DNA of 64,000 nucleotides, from positions 62,001 through 126,000 of the forward strand of contig CP070278.1 of assembly GCA_016916535.1 (NCBI GenBank). Reading direction: 5' to 3'. This stretch comes from Dysgonomonadaceae bacterium zrk40. Its GTDB lineage: Bacteria; Bacteroidota; Bacteroidia; Bacteroidales; Dysgonomonadaceae. A program made the translations under genes and the position numbers. This document shows positions 35,129 to 43,657 of the stretch, piece by piece. The notes below the pieces were generated by a model. The model saw only the letters and a program-made list of their open reading frames with translations. It searched no databases and was not told the DNA's origin. Numbering within the stretch: the first letter of the stretch is position 1; each line of letters opens with the position of its first letter.

Positions 35129-35160
35129 AGGCCGGCGGCCCGGTCTCGGGCTGCCGGCCT
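35129..35160 (+). terminator. Strong hairpin after the 663-aa gene
   Basis: A 14-bp stem (35129-35142 with 35147-35160, one G-T wobble, four-base loop) begins six bases after the stop codon. The arms start AGGCCGGC and end GCCGGCCT. No T-run follows, so it may act as a Rho-assisted or 3'-protective terminator. Confidence 0.65.
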
Positions 35161-35472
35161 CACATGCCATCCCGGTCATCCGGCGGCGGTCGGGGGCTCG
35201 TCACCGAGATTGCGCGATACCCTCTGCGCCAACGCCCGCCGGCCAGTTCGCGCAGGGCGATGACAGGACGCAACCGGCGCCGCCAGCGGCCGAATGTCAG
35301 GCCGGTTTCCCCGAGCATCAGGCGTTTGAGGGATCGCTCGCCCATGGCGGCTCAAGCCTTCCGGGATGTTCCGCGGGGCGAAAGGGTTGCGGATCGCCGC
35401 TCTTGCCCATAATTTTTCCCCTGGCTTACACAAAAGAGTGGAAATCGCGGCCCTCAACGGTCACATAGTCTG
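35161..35472. other. 312-bp intergenic region, no supported gene
   Basis: Short open frames occur on both strands, but none has a ribosome site or recognisable content; they are Arg/Pro-rich, as expected of high-GC noncoding sequence. The last ~60 bases are relatively AT-rich (TAATTTTTCCC... ACACAAAAGAG) and probably hold the promoter of the LuxR-type regulator gene. Confidence 0.5.
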
Positions 35473-36264
35473 ATGCTGAACGAAACAATCGATACCGAAC
35501 GGATTTATGCGCTCTGGGACGAGCTTTCGGATTTCGAGGCGTCGCGCATGCCTGAGGCGCGCGTGCATCTGCTGTCCGTCGTCTGCGATATGATCGACGC
35601 GCGACAGGCCGACTGGATCGGCGCCGTCAGGCTTGTCGACAACATCCATCGCGATCCGCTTTTCGGCTGGCGCCCGCGCAGCCTCTCGGCCCTTTATCCC
35701 GACGCGGAAACCGAACGGACCATCCAGGAAGCCTTTGCCCTGATGGAGAAGGGCGAACCCGACATCACCACGATCCGCAATGCCGAGCTTGCCGGACAAT
35801 TCCGGGTTTTCATGCTGGACGAACTTGCAACGCCCGAATGGTTTGAAAGCTATTCCTACAAGACCTTCTATCGCGGGCTGGACCGGCTGGATTCGATCTG
35901 GGTCGGCATTCCCATCAATGCCGACGCCGAGATCCAGATCGGCTTTCACCGCGCGCTCTCGCAACCGCGATTTTCGGAGCGTGATCGGCGGATTGTGACG
36001 CACGCCTTGCGCGGCATCCGCTGGTTCTATCGCCTGCAGATGCTGTCGGAAGGGATCGGCGTCGCATCCGAACCCTTGACGCCGATGGAGAGCAAGGTGC
36101 TGCGCGACCTGCTGCAGGGGCTTTCGGAACGCCAGATTGCCGAAAATAACGGCCAGAGCCCTCATACCGTCCATGATCATGTCAAGCGGATCTACCGCAA
36201 ATACGGCGTTTCCAGCCGCGCCGCGCTGATGGCGCTCTGGCTGGGTCAGCCCATCCCCCCCTGA
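35473..36264 (+). CDS. LuxR-type HTH transcriptional regulator
   Basis: 263 residues. The C-terminal ~60 residues form the GerE/LuxR helix-turn-helix: LTPMESKVLRDLLQGLSERQIAENNGQSPHTVHDHVKRIYRKYGVSSRAALMA, with the typical E, QIA, TV..H and KYGV positions. The N-terminal ~195 residues are acidic and look like a sensory domain, but not one I can name; no receiver Asp motif is evident. The start at 35473 has only a weak ribosome site. It lies 140 bp upstream of an outer-membrane secretion gene and may regulate it; this rests on proximity only. Confidence 0.82.
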   Translation: MLNETIDTERIYALWDELSDFEASRMPEARVHLLSVVCDMIDARQADWIGAVRLVDNIHRDPLFGWRPRSLSALYPDAETERTIQEAFALMEKGEPDITTIRNAELAGQFRVFMLDELATPEWFESYSYKTFYRGLDRLDSIWVGIPINADAEIQIGFHRALSQPRFSERDRRIVTHALRGIRWFYRLQMLSEGIGVASEPLTPMESKVLRDLLQGLSERQIAENNGQSPHTVHDHVKRIYRKYGVSSRAALMALWLGQPIPP

Positions 36265-36404
36265 TCAGGGGATTCCAAACGCAGGACGGCTGGTCGATAA
36301 GCCTTGGCAAAACAGGGTCTCGTCAAATCCGGCGCGCCGCGCCGCCGTCATCAGGCTGAATGGAGAGCAGGGTCCCTTGTGCAACGATCAATGTTGGGGG
36401 AACC

Positions 36405-38207
36405 ATGCGTCAAACAGCCCTGTCAGAGAATCCCGGTTTCTTGACGGTAACGCACCTGAAATTGCTTGCACTGCTCGAAGAGGAAAAGGCTGAGGTCAGC
36501 CTTCTGGATACATCGCGCAAAAACGGTCCTCCCGCGCGCCCGGCTTCGTCATGGTGGGGGTTTCTCGCCTGTGGTCCGCTGGCGATCGTCGGCCTCTTCG
36601 CGCATGCCGACACGGCGCTCGCGCAAACCGCGGAGCGGATCGAGCAGACGGTGGCCGGCCAGACGACCATTCTCGAGCGCTTCACCCCGCCGCAGCGTAT
36701 CGGCACGGTCGATATCAAGGTCCAGGACCAGCGCAAGCGCACCCCCGAAAAGGATGCCGCCCAGGTACGCTTCACGCTGAATTCCCTGACGGTCGAGGGC
36801 GCGGAGACGCTTTCCGACGCAGCATTTTCCGATCTCTGGCAGGGCATGACGGGCAAGGTCATCACGCTAGCCGATCTCTATCGGATCGCCGCGGAGATCG
36901 ACGCCCGGTACCTGAGCGCGGGCTATCTCGCCATGACCGTCGTGCCGGTCCAGGATTTTTCCTCCGGCAAGATCACGCTCCGCGTCTATGAAAGCTATGT
37001 CGAGACGCTGGAAGTCAACAGCACCATTCCGGACATCCGCGAGCGGCTTGCGCCCTATATCGACCGGATCATCGCGATGCGCCCGATCCGGATCAAGGAG
37101 GCCGAGCGCATCCTGCTGCTGATGAGCGACCTCGGCGGGCTCGATATCGAAGGGACGCTGATCCGGCCGGAGACCCCGCAAGGCGGCGGAACGTTGCGCC
37201 TCGACATCGGTTTCGACCGCGCCTCGGCCGCAGCCGGGCTCGACAATCTCGGGACCGATGAGGTCGGCCCGCTGGAACTCTCCGGCAATGTCACCGTCAA
37301 CGACATGCTGGGGCTTTTCGACACATTGAGCCTCGTCGGCGTCACGATTCCCGACACGCCGCAGGAGATGATTTTTCTTCAGGCATCGCAGGATATCCCG
37401 ATCGGCTTCAACGGCCTGTCCGCCGGATACGACCTTTCCTACATCACCCAGAAACCCGGAGGCGACCTGAAGGCCGACGATATTCATATCGAGTCCGTGA
37501 TCGGCACGGCGCGGCTCGACTATCCCTTCATCCGCACCATCGACCAGAGCCTTTTCGGCAGGATCGAGGTCAATCTGCGCAATGACCGCGTCGATGTGAT
37601 GGGCGCCCGGGCGGCGCGCGAGCAGACCCGCTGGGCGGCCATGTCGCTGACTTACGACCGGCAGAGCGGACCGACGGCATTCCTGACGACGGCCGAGTTC
37701 GGCCAGGGGCTGGGACAGGAAACCGCCCTGCCCGAGGTGCCGGAGGATTATCGGTTCGCGCGACTGAACTTCGACATCGCGCATGATCTTGGCGCCGACA
37801 CCGCCATTCGGCTGCGCAGCGCCGGACAGTATTCCCCAACGCCGCTGCCGGCGGCCGCGCAGTTTTCGCTGGGCGGCGATCCCTATGGCTGGGCGTTTGA
37901 CGGCGGCACGCTGTCCGGCGCCAGCGGCGCGGCGGCGGCCCTTGAGCTCAGCCACGACATTGAAACCGGCTGGTCGGCGCTTCCGGGCCTGACCTGGACG
38001 ACGTTTGCGGATTACGGCGTGGTCTGGAACGAAGACGCAAGCGCCGACTATGCGCGCGACGCGCTGGGGTCCGTCGGCGTCGGCGTCAGCGGCATGCTGG
38101 CGGAGAAGATGAGTTTTCAGCTGATCGCGGCCGTGCCGTGGTACAGTCCCGACGATGGCGAGGATGAGGGGCTCAGGGTTTTCTTCCGACTGGGCCTGCC
38201 GCTCTGA
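36405..38207 (+). CDS. ShlB/FhaC/HecB-type outer-membrane transporter (TpsB)
   Basis: About 600 residues from ATG 36405, preceded by GGGGGAA; ATG 36360 is an in-frame alternative. A long ~45-residue N-terminal extension precedes the hydrophobic core (WWGFLACGPLAIVGLFAHADTALAQ, cleavage near 75), like the extended signal peptides of some large outer-membrane proteins. A POTRA module follows (~125-215, VRFTLNSLTVEGAETLS... LADLYRIAAEIDARYLSAGYLAM), then the ~16-strand barrel to the C-terminal RVFFRLGLPL. TpsB proteins export a partner TpsA exoprotein through the outer membrane. No TpsA-like gene is in the window. Confidence 0.85.
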   Translation: MRQTALSENPGFLTVTHLKLLALLEEEKAEVSLLDTSRKNGPPARPASSWWGFLACGPLAIVGLFAHADTALAQTAERIEQTVAGQTTILERFTPPQRIGTVDIKVQDQRKRTPEKDAAQVRFTLNSLTVEGAETLSDAAFSDLWQGMTGKVITLADLYRIAAEIDARYLSAGYLAMTVVPVQDFSSGKITLRVYESYVETLEVNSTIPDIRERLAPYIDRIIAMRPIRIKEAERILLLMSDLGGLDIEGTLIRPETPQGGGTLRLDIGFDRASAAAGLDNLGTDEVGPLELSGNVTVNDMLGLFDTLSLVGVTIPDTPQEMIFLQASQDIPIGFNGLSAGYDLSYITQKPGGDLKADDIHIESVIGTARLDYPFIRTIDQSLFGRIEVNLRNDRVDVMGARAAREQTRWAAMSLTYDRQSGPTAFLTTAEFGQGLGQETALPEVPEDYRFARLNFDIAHDLGADTAIRLRSAGQYSPTPLPAAAQFSLGGDPYGWAFDGGTLSGASGAAAALELSHDIETGWSALPGLTWTTFADYGVVWNEDASADYARDALGSVGVGVSGMLAEKMSFQLIAAVPWYSPDDGEDEGLRVFFRLGLPL

Positions 38208-38284
38208 CGCGGTCCCGTCCACATCGGCATACAACAACACGACGTTCCGGCCGCGCCGGTGATTAGGACGAGGAGAGGTTTTCC

Positions 38285-39859
38285 ATGTCACAGTTCAGGG
38301 CTTCGCGCCGCCATTTCCTAGCAACGGTTTCGCTGGCTTCAGCTTCGCTGGCCTTGCTCTCGACTCCGGCACTTGCCGATATGCTGCCGCCGTCACGCAC
38401 GCCAGGCGTCCCGGTTCCGCCCGGACAGATCGACGCGGCCGTGGCGGCGCTTGACGGCATCGTCGAAGACATCAAGGCCCGCAGCGGCGTGCCCGGCCTT
38501 GCCGTCGCCGTGGTTCACGGCGGCGAGACCATCTATGCAAAGGGCTTCGGCACGCGTGACGCCAATGGCGAATTGCCCGTGACGCCCGATACGGTGTTCC
38601 AGCTCGCCTCGCTCTCCAAATCTCTCGGCGCGACGGCCGTCGCCCGCCAGGTCAGCCGCGACGTGGTCTCCTGGGACAGCCGCATGCGGGATCTGCTGCC
38701 ATGGTTTTCGCTCTCCGATGCGGCGGTGAGCGAAAGGCTGACGATCGGCGACCTCTACAGTCATCGCTCCGGCCTGTCGGACCATGCCGGCGATGAACTG
38801 GAAGACCTCGGCTTTGACCGCCAGACCATTCTCGAAAGGCTGCGGCTCCAGCCGCTTTCGCCCTTCCGCACCAGTTACGCCTATACCAATTTCGGCCTGA
38901 CGGCGGCGGCTGAAGCTGTTGCGGAGGCTTCCGGCATGACGTGGAGCGAGCTTACGGAAGAAGCGCTGTTTCAGCCGCTTGGCATGACGCGCACCAGCGC
39001 GCGGTTCGACGATTTCATGGCACGCGAAAACCGGGCGACGCCCCATGCCAAGACTCCGGACGGCTTTCAAGCGCTCTACCAGCGCGAGCCCGATGCCCAG
39101 TCACCGGCGGGCGGCATCAGCTCGACGGCCAATGACATGACAAAGTGGATGAAGATGATGCTTGCCGATGGCGGCGACCTCATCCGCCCCGATGCCCTGC
39201 AGCCGGCGATCAGCCCGCAGAGCTTTTCCAGCAGGCCGCGCAGCCCGGATGAACGCGCGGGCTTTTACGGCTATGGCTTCGGCGTTGGCACCGACCCGAG
39301 CGGCCGCGTGGTGCTCAGCCATTCGGGCGCCTTCATCCTGGGGGCCGGCACCTATTTCGCGCTGATTCCTTCGCTCGATGTCGGGATCGTGGTTCTGTCG
39401 AACGCCGCTCCGGTGGGCGCGGTCGAGGCGATCGGCGCGAGCTTCACCGACATGGTTCAGACCGGCAGCGTGACGCGCGACTGGTTCTCGGGCTATGAGC
39501 GGCTGTTTGTCGGTTCCTACACGCCGCTCGGCGAGACCGCCGGCAAGCCGTTTCCCCGGGCGGCCGCGGCGCCGCCGCCCGCCAGCTATCTGATCGGCCG
39601 CTACAGCCATCCCTATTTCGGAACCGTGGAGGTGGTCGAGGACGCGGCCGACCGCCTGGTCTTGCTGGCCGGACCCGAGCCGAAGGCGTTTCCGCTGATG
39701 CCGTGGGACGGCGCAATGATGGTGTTCGATATCGAAAATGAGAACGCCCCTGCGGGCTCGCGCTCCGCCGCAACGTTTTCCGGCGGCCCGGACAAGGCGG
39801 AAACGCTGGAGGTCGAACTCTTCGTCATGAACGGACCGGCTCGGTTCGAACGGATATAG
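38285..39859 (+). CDS. Tat-exported beta-lactamase-family serine hydrolase (class C/EstB type)
   Basis: 524 residues. Twin-arginine signal at the start (FRASRRHFLATVSLASAS, cleavage after ~ALA 31). Catalytic motifs of the beta-lactamase/DD-peptidase fold are S109-L-S-K112 (QLASLSKSL) and Y200-T-N202 (YAYTNFGLT); the third motif region is around VVLSHSGAFI. A ~110-residue C-terminal extension follows the catalytic domain. Members include esterases, D-aminopeptidases and peptidoglycan-related hydrolases; resistance activity should not be assumed. It lies 77 bp downstream of the TpsB gene on the same strand, with GAGGAGAGG as its ribosome site, so the two may be co-transcribed. Confidence 0.88.
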   Translation: MSQFRASRRHFLATVSLASASLALLSTPALADMLPPSRTPGVPVPPGQIDAAVAALDGIVEDIKARSGVPGLAVAVVHGGETIYAKGFGTRDANGELPVTPDTVFQLASLSKSLGATAVARQVSRDVVSWDSRMRDLLPWFSLSDAAVSERLTIGDLYSHRSGLSDHAGDELEDLGFDRQTILERLRLQPLSPFRTSYAYTNFGLTAAAEAVAEASGMTWSELTEEALFQPLGMTRTSARFDDFMARENRATPHAKTPDGFQALYQREPDAQSPAGGISSTANDMTKWMKMMLADGGDLIRPDALQPAISPQSFSSRPRSPDERAGFYGYGFGVGTDPSGRVVLSHSGAFILGAGTYFALIPSLDVGIVVLSNAAPVGAVEAIGASFTDMVQTGSVTRDWFSGYERLFVGSYTPLGETAGKPFPRAAAAPPPASYLIGRYSHPYFGTVEVVEDAADRLVLLAGPEPKAFPLMPWDGAMMVFDIENENAPAGSRSAATFSGGPDKAETLEVELFVMNGPARFERI

Positions 39860-39954
39860 AGCGGTTTCCAGCCAATCATTCTGAGGTAAAAGGCTCGCGG
39901 GCGGATCGTGTCCCGCGGCGCGGCGCTTCTTCCGGATCGACCGCCATTGCGGCA

Positions 39955-40547
39955 TCGAAGCTGCTCGATGCGGCGTTATCGCTGGTCCGCGCCGGGGGAT
40001 ACACGGCCACCACCGGCGCATTCTTCGCCAGCGCCCCCTATCACGACCATGATGATCCGTTCGAACGACTGATCGGTTACATCGAGTTCCGCACGGCGAT
40101 CATCGAGGGCGATCTCGCCGAGTTTAACAGTCTCGTCGGCACCATGACGCAGGCGACCTATGGGTCGAATCCGGCGATCCGCGATGCCTGCGCGGCAGGC
40201 ATTTTCGGGCATGCGGCCACGCTGGAGCCCGACATCGCGGCGGCGATGAAAGCGCGCGGGATTGCGGCAGACTGGACGCCCTGCAGCACGGCCTGGCCGC
40301 GCGCAGCCAGGCCGTGCTGCAGGGCGCGTTCATACTGGCCAAGGCGACGGGCGACCGCGCAATCGCGCGCGAGACCGTCGATCACCCGAGACGCTATCTG
40401 CTGCTCCTGTTCGAAACGGCGCCGAAGATCGGTGCCTCGATTCCCGAGGAGGATCATCACATGACTGGAATTCCAAATCCTGAAACGAAGACGATCTCCG
40501 GAATTGCCCGCCGGTCCGGATTTGTGTTCAATGCACTGCGTCCATAA
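39955..40547 (+). pseudogene. Broken TetR-family regulator (HTH deletion plus frameshift)
   Basis: One frame from 39955 reads SKLLDAALSLVRAGGYTATT and then jumps directly to GAFFASAPYHDHDDPFERLIGYIEF, the start of the ligand domain. About 25-30 residues of the DNA-binding helix-turn-helix are missing. The frame continues to RGIAADWTP at ~40280. It then shifts: the remaining TetR sequence (AVLQGAFILAKATGDRAIA, YLLLLFETAPKI) is in another frame from ~40281. No start codon with a ribosome site remains. The HTH deletion may have occurred between two GAFF-encoding repeats, since intact relatives carry GAFF in both places. It cannot make a functional repressor. Confidence 0.85.
40281..40322. repeat. 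Perfect 16-bp inverted repeat at the TetR frameshift
   Basis: CTGCAGCACGGCCTGG (40281-40296) is exactly complementary to CCAGGCCGTGCTGCAG (40307-40322) across a 10-base spacer. The right arm is native TetR coding sequence (QAVLQ). The left arm begins at the point where the reading frame breaks. This is the footprint expected of a template-switch (quasipalindrome) mutation that copied the right arm in reverse. Confidence 0.8.
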
Positions 40548-40567
40548 GTATACCGTCAAGTCATGAG

Positions 40568-41611
40568 ATGCGGAGATCGGGTCAATTGAGATTACGCGCG
40601 GTTCTGACGTTCGCTCTCGTTTTGACCGCCGCCGCGGGCTTTCTCCTTTGGCGGCTGGCCGATCATGACCTCGACCGGCGCAACAGCGAGCGCTTCGACT
40701 TCGTATCCGCGGGCGCGCCCGTGTCGGGCACGCTCTGGCTTCCCGACGAGACGCCAAGGGCAGCCGTCGTCCTCGTCCATGGCGACGGCGCCCAGGATCG
40801 CACGTCAGAAGGCGGATACGCTCCGCTGATCAACGCCATGCTCGATCGAGGCATCGCGGTGGCGTCCTGGGACAAGCCTGGCGTCGGTTCGTCTGCAGGT
40901 AACTGGCTGCAACAGACCATGGAAGAGCGTGCGGACGAAACGCGCATTGCGCTTCAGCTGCTGGCCCGGCGTTTCGATGGCCTTGTACACGGGGCTGTCG
41001 GCTTTTCGCAGGCAGGCTGGGTGCTGCCGCAGCTTTCATCCAACGATGCGGATTTTGTCGTTCTGGTCGGAGCGGCCGTGTCCTGGCAGGATCAGGGGGA
41101 CTATTACACGCGCACGCGGCTTGCGCGCGAGGGGCTTGATCCGCCGGCGGTCGATCTGGCGATTGCCGAACAGAAGCTGGAAGACGCGCGCATCTTCGGG
41201 CCGGAGGCGGCCAGTGCGCCGGCCGGGATGCCCGCGGATCGCTGGCAGTTCATCAGGATCAACCGATACGCCGATGCGCGCGCTGCGCTTGCCCGGCTCG
41301 ATCTGCCCTTGCTTGCCATCTGGGGCGCAAACGACCTGAATGTCGAGCCTGAGCGCAATGCGGCAATCTTTGGTGAATTCGTTTCCGGGCGGAATAGCCA
41401 TAGCGAGATCATCATCTGGCCCGGGGCCACGCATGGCCTTTTGAAATCATCCGCCTACAACTGGCAACTGGCCGATGACTGGTCTCGGTTTGCAATCATG
41501 CGCTTTGTCCTTGAGGGCCGTCACGCCTTTGCGCCCGGTGCGCTCGACACGATAACCGAATGGATCCTGGCCAGAGGCAAATTCGGAGCGTCGGTGCGGC
41601 AACCATCATGA
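40568..41611 (+). CDS. Alpha/beta hydrolase with N-terminal membrane anchor or signal
   Basis: 347 residues from ATG 40568. An N-terminal hydrophobic segment (LRAVLTFALVLTAAAGFLLW, ~9-28) is followed by the hydrolase domain: VVLVHGDGAQDRTS (~68-81), nucleophile Ser in GAVGFSQAGWV (~140), an acid in LLAIWGANDLNVEP and His in IIIWPGATHGLL. This resembles the membrane-associated YqiA/BAAT-like hydrolases of unknown substrate. It is the only intact gene within 2.5 kb of decayed sequence. It begins 21 bp after the end of the broken TetR gene, which may once have regulated it. Confidence 0.82.
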   Translation: MRRSGQLRLRAVLTFALVLTAAAGFLLWRLADHDLDRRNSERFDFVSAGAPVSGTLWLPDETPRAAVVLVHGDGAQDRTSEGGYAPLINAMLDRGIAVASWDKPGVGSSAGNWLQQTMEERADETRIALQLLARRFDGLVHGAVGFSQAGWVLPQLSSNDADFVVLVGAAVSWQDQGDYYTRTRLAREGLDPPAVDLAIAEQKLEDARIFGPEAASAPAGMPADRWQFIRINRYADARAALARLDLPLLAIWGANDLNVEPERNAAIFGEFVSGRNSHSEIIIWPGATHGLLKSSAYNWQLADDWSRFAIMRFVLEGRHAFAPGALDTITEWILARGKFGASVRQPS

Positions 41612-41671
41612 GAAACCTTCCCAGGGGATGAAAGGTTGCCGGCCATTGCGCCGCGACCGGCATGTGCCCGG

Positions 41672-41857
41672 TCAGTTGCGAGCGCCATCGCTCAGCAGCA
41701 TCGCCTCGATATCATCGAGTTGCGATTGCAGGTCGGCGCTGTCCTCCGCCCCCCAGATGCGCAACGTGAACAGTCCCTCCACCGCCAGAAAGGCCGTTCG
41801 CGCCGCGCGCGCCTCTTTGCTGTCGCCCATTCGGGACAGGATCGAGCGGTACGACAT
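41672..41857 (-). pseudogene. C-terminal remnant of a TetR-family regulator
   Basis: An open frame of 61 codons encodes SILSRMGDSKEARAARTAFL, AVEGLFTLRIWGAEDS and a short acidic tail, the typical last ~60 residues of TetR/AcrR regulators with the AVEGLF helix. A TAG codon lies immediately upstream in frame and no HTH-encoding sequence precedes it; instead an MFS fragment starts on the other strand. The gene has lost its DNA-binding domain. Confidence 0.65.
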
Positions 41858-42136
41858 CTATCCCCTCCTCATGGCCTGTCTGCTGGTGCCCATGGGCACT
41901 CTGGCGGACCGGGTGGGAAACAGGAAGGTGCTATTGTCGGGCCTAGCAATCTTCGCCTTCGCATAGGTTGCGCCGCCGGCGAACAGGGCGCCGCCCTGAT
42001 TGCCGCAAGCAAGGCCGCCTTCAGTGCAACCCATATCGCGTTGCTGTCCGTGGCAGCCGCCGTGATTGCTGCTCTCGCCATCGCCGTCTACATTCTGCTG
42101 GCGCGCTATCGCCCGATCGGAGGCGCTCGCCACTGA
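41853..42136 (+). pseudogene. Internally deleted MFS transporter remnant
   Basis: From 41853 the sequence encodes DIYPLLMACLLVPMGTLADR followed by VGNRKVLLSGLAIF. This is helix 2 and motif A of a QacA-type 14-helix drug/H+ antiporter. The frame then stops at 41966. In another frame, 41968-42136 encodes the C-terminal end of the same family (GAALIAASKAAFSATHIALL... AVYILLARYRPIG). Some 350-400 residues between them are gone. The divergent TetR remnant next to it suggests a former regulator-efflux pair. Confidence 0.7.
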
Positions 42137-42145
42137 ATGCGACGG

Positions 42146-42325
42146 TCAGAGGCCGGCAGCGTACACCCCAGGAGCGATGCGCCTTGACGGGTCCCGGCGC
42201 GGAAGCCGGATTTCGACGGCAAGGCCGGCGTTTTGGGAAGGAAGGATCAGCGCATCGCCGCCATGCGCCTTTGCAATCGCCCTGACGATGGGCAGGCCGA
42301 GACCCGAACCGCCTCTATTGGCTCA
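42146..42325 (-). pseudogene. C-terminal remnant of a sensor histidine kinase
   Basis: On the minus strand ~60 codons up to TGA (42146-42148) read GSGLGLPIVRAIAKAHGG and then DALILPSQNAGLAVEIRLPR. This is the G2 box and final strand of a HATPase_c domain. In-frame stops lie just upstream, and the phosphoacceptor, N and G1 boxes are absent, so the kinase has been truncated. Its junction abuts the promoter region of the next operon (~42330). Confidence 0.7.
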
Positions 42326-42407
42326 TACCCCATTGGAAAAGCATTCCCGTCGGGGCCTTGTATCTGACAAAAAACATCCGTACTGTCGCAAAACATTCAT
42401 TTTAAGC

Positions 42408-42437
42408 GGATAAATGTCTTAAAACGTACATTTATGA
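42408..42437. promoter_or_regulatory. Palindromic operator candidate upstream of the PhnS-like gene
   Basis: ATAAATGT (42410-42417) and ACATTTAT (42428-42435) form a perfect 8-bp dyad with a 10-base spacer, 27 bp before the binding-protein ATG. The surrounding ~100 bp are markedly AT-richer than the rest of the window. The half-site TAAATGTC resembles TATATGTC in the dyad at 48047, upstream of the divergent autotransporter and DeoR genes. Confidence 0.5.
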
Positions 42438-42462
42438 CGTTTCAGGTACAAAGGAGAGCAAA

Positions 42463-43470
42463 ATGAAGAAACTTGGTTTGTGGACGATCGGTGCGGTGGC
42501 CGGCGCGCTGATTTCGAGCGCGGCGTTCGCCGAGACCATCACGGTTTACACGTCCTACGAAGAGGACGAGGCCGCGGCCTTTCTTGAAAAGGCAAAGGAG
42601 GCCATGCCCGATATCGACGTCAATCTTCTGAGGCTCTCCACCGGCGATCTCGCCGCCCGCATCATCGCGGAAAAGGCCAATCCCCAGCATGACGTGCTGT
42701 GGGGTTTTGCGGTGACCTCGATGGTCAACCCGCAGATCGAGGAGACGCTGGAAGCCTATGAGCCGAAGGGCATCGATACCGTTCCCGCGCAGTTCCGCGA
42801 CCCCGACAACAAGTGGTTTGCGGTCACCGGTTACATGGCCGCGTTCTGCGTCAACAACGAGCGCCTCGAGGCCGAGGGGCTGGAAATGCCGACCTCCTGG
42901 GCCGATCTGACCGACCCGTCCTTTGCCGATGAAGTCGTCATGCCCAACCCGGCAAGCTCGGGCACCGGCTATATCCAGATCGACGCGCTGCTGCAGATGA
43001 TGGGCGAAGACGAAGGCTGGACCTTCCTCGACAAGCTCGACAAGAATGTCGCGCAGTACATCAAGTCCGGCTCCCGCCCCTGCAACGTCGCCTCGATGGG
43101 CGAGTACACCGTCGGCGCCTCCTACGCCATGCGCGCCATCAAGAACATCGAGGAAGGCTACCCGATCACCATGGTCGTGCCGTCCGAAGGCGCTGGCAAC
43201 GAGCTGGAAGGCAATGCGCTTGTCGCCTCCTCCGAGCATAAGGATGCCGCCAAGCGCTTCCTCGACTGGACGCTCAGCCCCGAAGCGGCCACGGCCTATT
43301 ATGACTGGAAGACGATCGTGACAGTTCCGGGCGGCGATGTGCCGGAGCGGTTCATTTCCGCCGGCCTGCCCGAGGATGTTCCGGCCGCGCTGTTCCCGGT
43401 CGACTTCCGCGCGGCGGCTGAAGACCGAACGGAAATCATCAACACCTGGCAGGAACGCTACGAGCGCTAA
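42463..43470 (+). CDS. ABC transporter substrate-binding protein, 2-aminoethylphosphonate/iron-type (PhnS-like)
   Basis: 335 residues with a Sec signal peptide (MKKLGLWTIGAVAGALISSAAFAE, cleavage after ~23). The mature protein starts TITVYTSYEEDEAAAFL, and later has STGDLAARIIAEKANPQHDVLWG, PNPASSGTGY and VGASYAMRAI. This is the type-II periplasmic-binding fold of the FbpA/PotD/PhnS group. Members bind 2-aminoethylphosphonate, Fe(III) or polyamines. The HAD phosphatase and DeoR regulator in the same locus favour a phosphorus-containing ligand, by inference. The ribosome site is AAAGGAGAGC. Confidence 0.87.
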   Translation: MKKLGLWTIGAVAGALISSAAFAETITVYTSYEEDEAAAFLEKAKEAMPDIDVNLLRLSTGDLAARIIAEKANPQHDVLWGFAVTSMVNPQIEETLEAYEPKGIDTVPAQFRDPDNKWFAVTGYMAAFCVNNERLEAEGLEMPTSWADLTDPSFADEVVMPNPASSGTGYIQIDALLQMMGEDEGWTFLDKLDKNVAQYIKSGSRPCNVASMGEYTVGASYAMRAIKNIEEGYPITMVVPSEGAGNELEGNALVASSEHKDAAKRFLDWTLSPEAATAYYDWKTIVTVPGGDVPERFISAGLPEDVPAALFPVDFRAAAEDRTEIINTWQERYER

Positions 43471-43491
43471 GAAACGCCAGAGGATGACGTA

Positions 43492-43517
43492 GCCGGCGGG
43501 CGATGTTGCCCGCCGGC
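43492..43517 (+). promoter_or_regulatory. Intercistronic hairpin after the PhnS-like gene
   Basis: A perfect 10-bp stem, GCCGGCGGGC (43492-43501) with GCCCGCCGGC (43508-43517) and a six-base loop, starts 21 bp after the binding-protein stop and 140 bp before the ATPase gene. It could act as a partial terminator or an mRNA stabiliser, giving excess binding protein over transporter. Confidence 0.65.
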
Positions 43518-43657
43518 GCTTTCCGCCCAACGCATTTCGGCGGAGACAAGCTTCGGCTGACCAATTCAATTTAATTGCTTTACGTGCCCCGCGTAGAAAA
43601 GCGACATCGTCTTTTCCCGGCCCGCACGCCCAAACCCCCATCAGGAGAGAACGCGCG

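Noticed and set aside
38285-39859. Antibiotic-resistance beta-lactamase
   Set aside because: The fold and S-x-x-K/Y-x-N motifs are shared with many esterases and peptidases, and the C-terminal extension is not typical of AmpC.
39857-39900. AGAGCGGTTTCC stretch after the serine hydrolase as a third copy of the intergenic repeat
   Set aside because: Only the short AGAGCG box agrees; the rest does not align with copies A and B.
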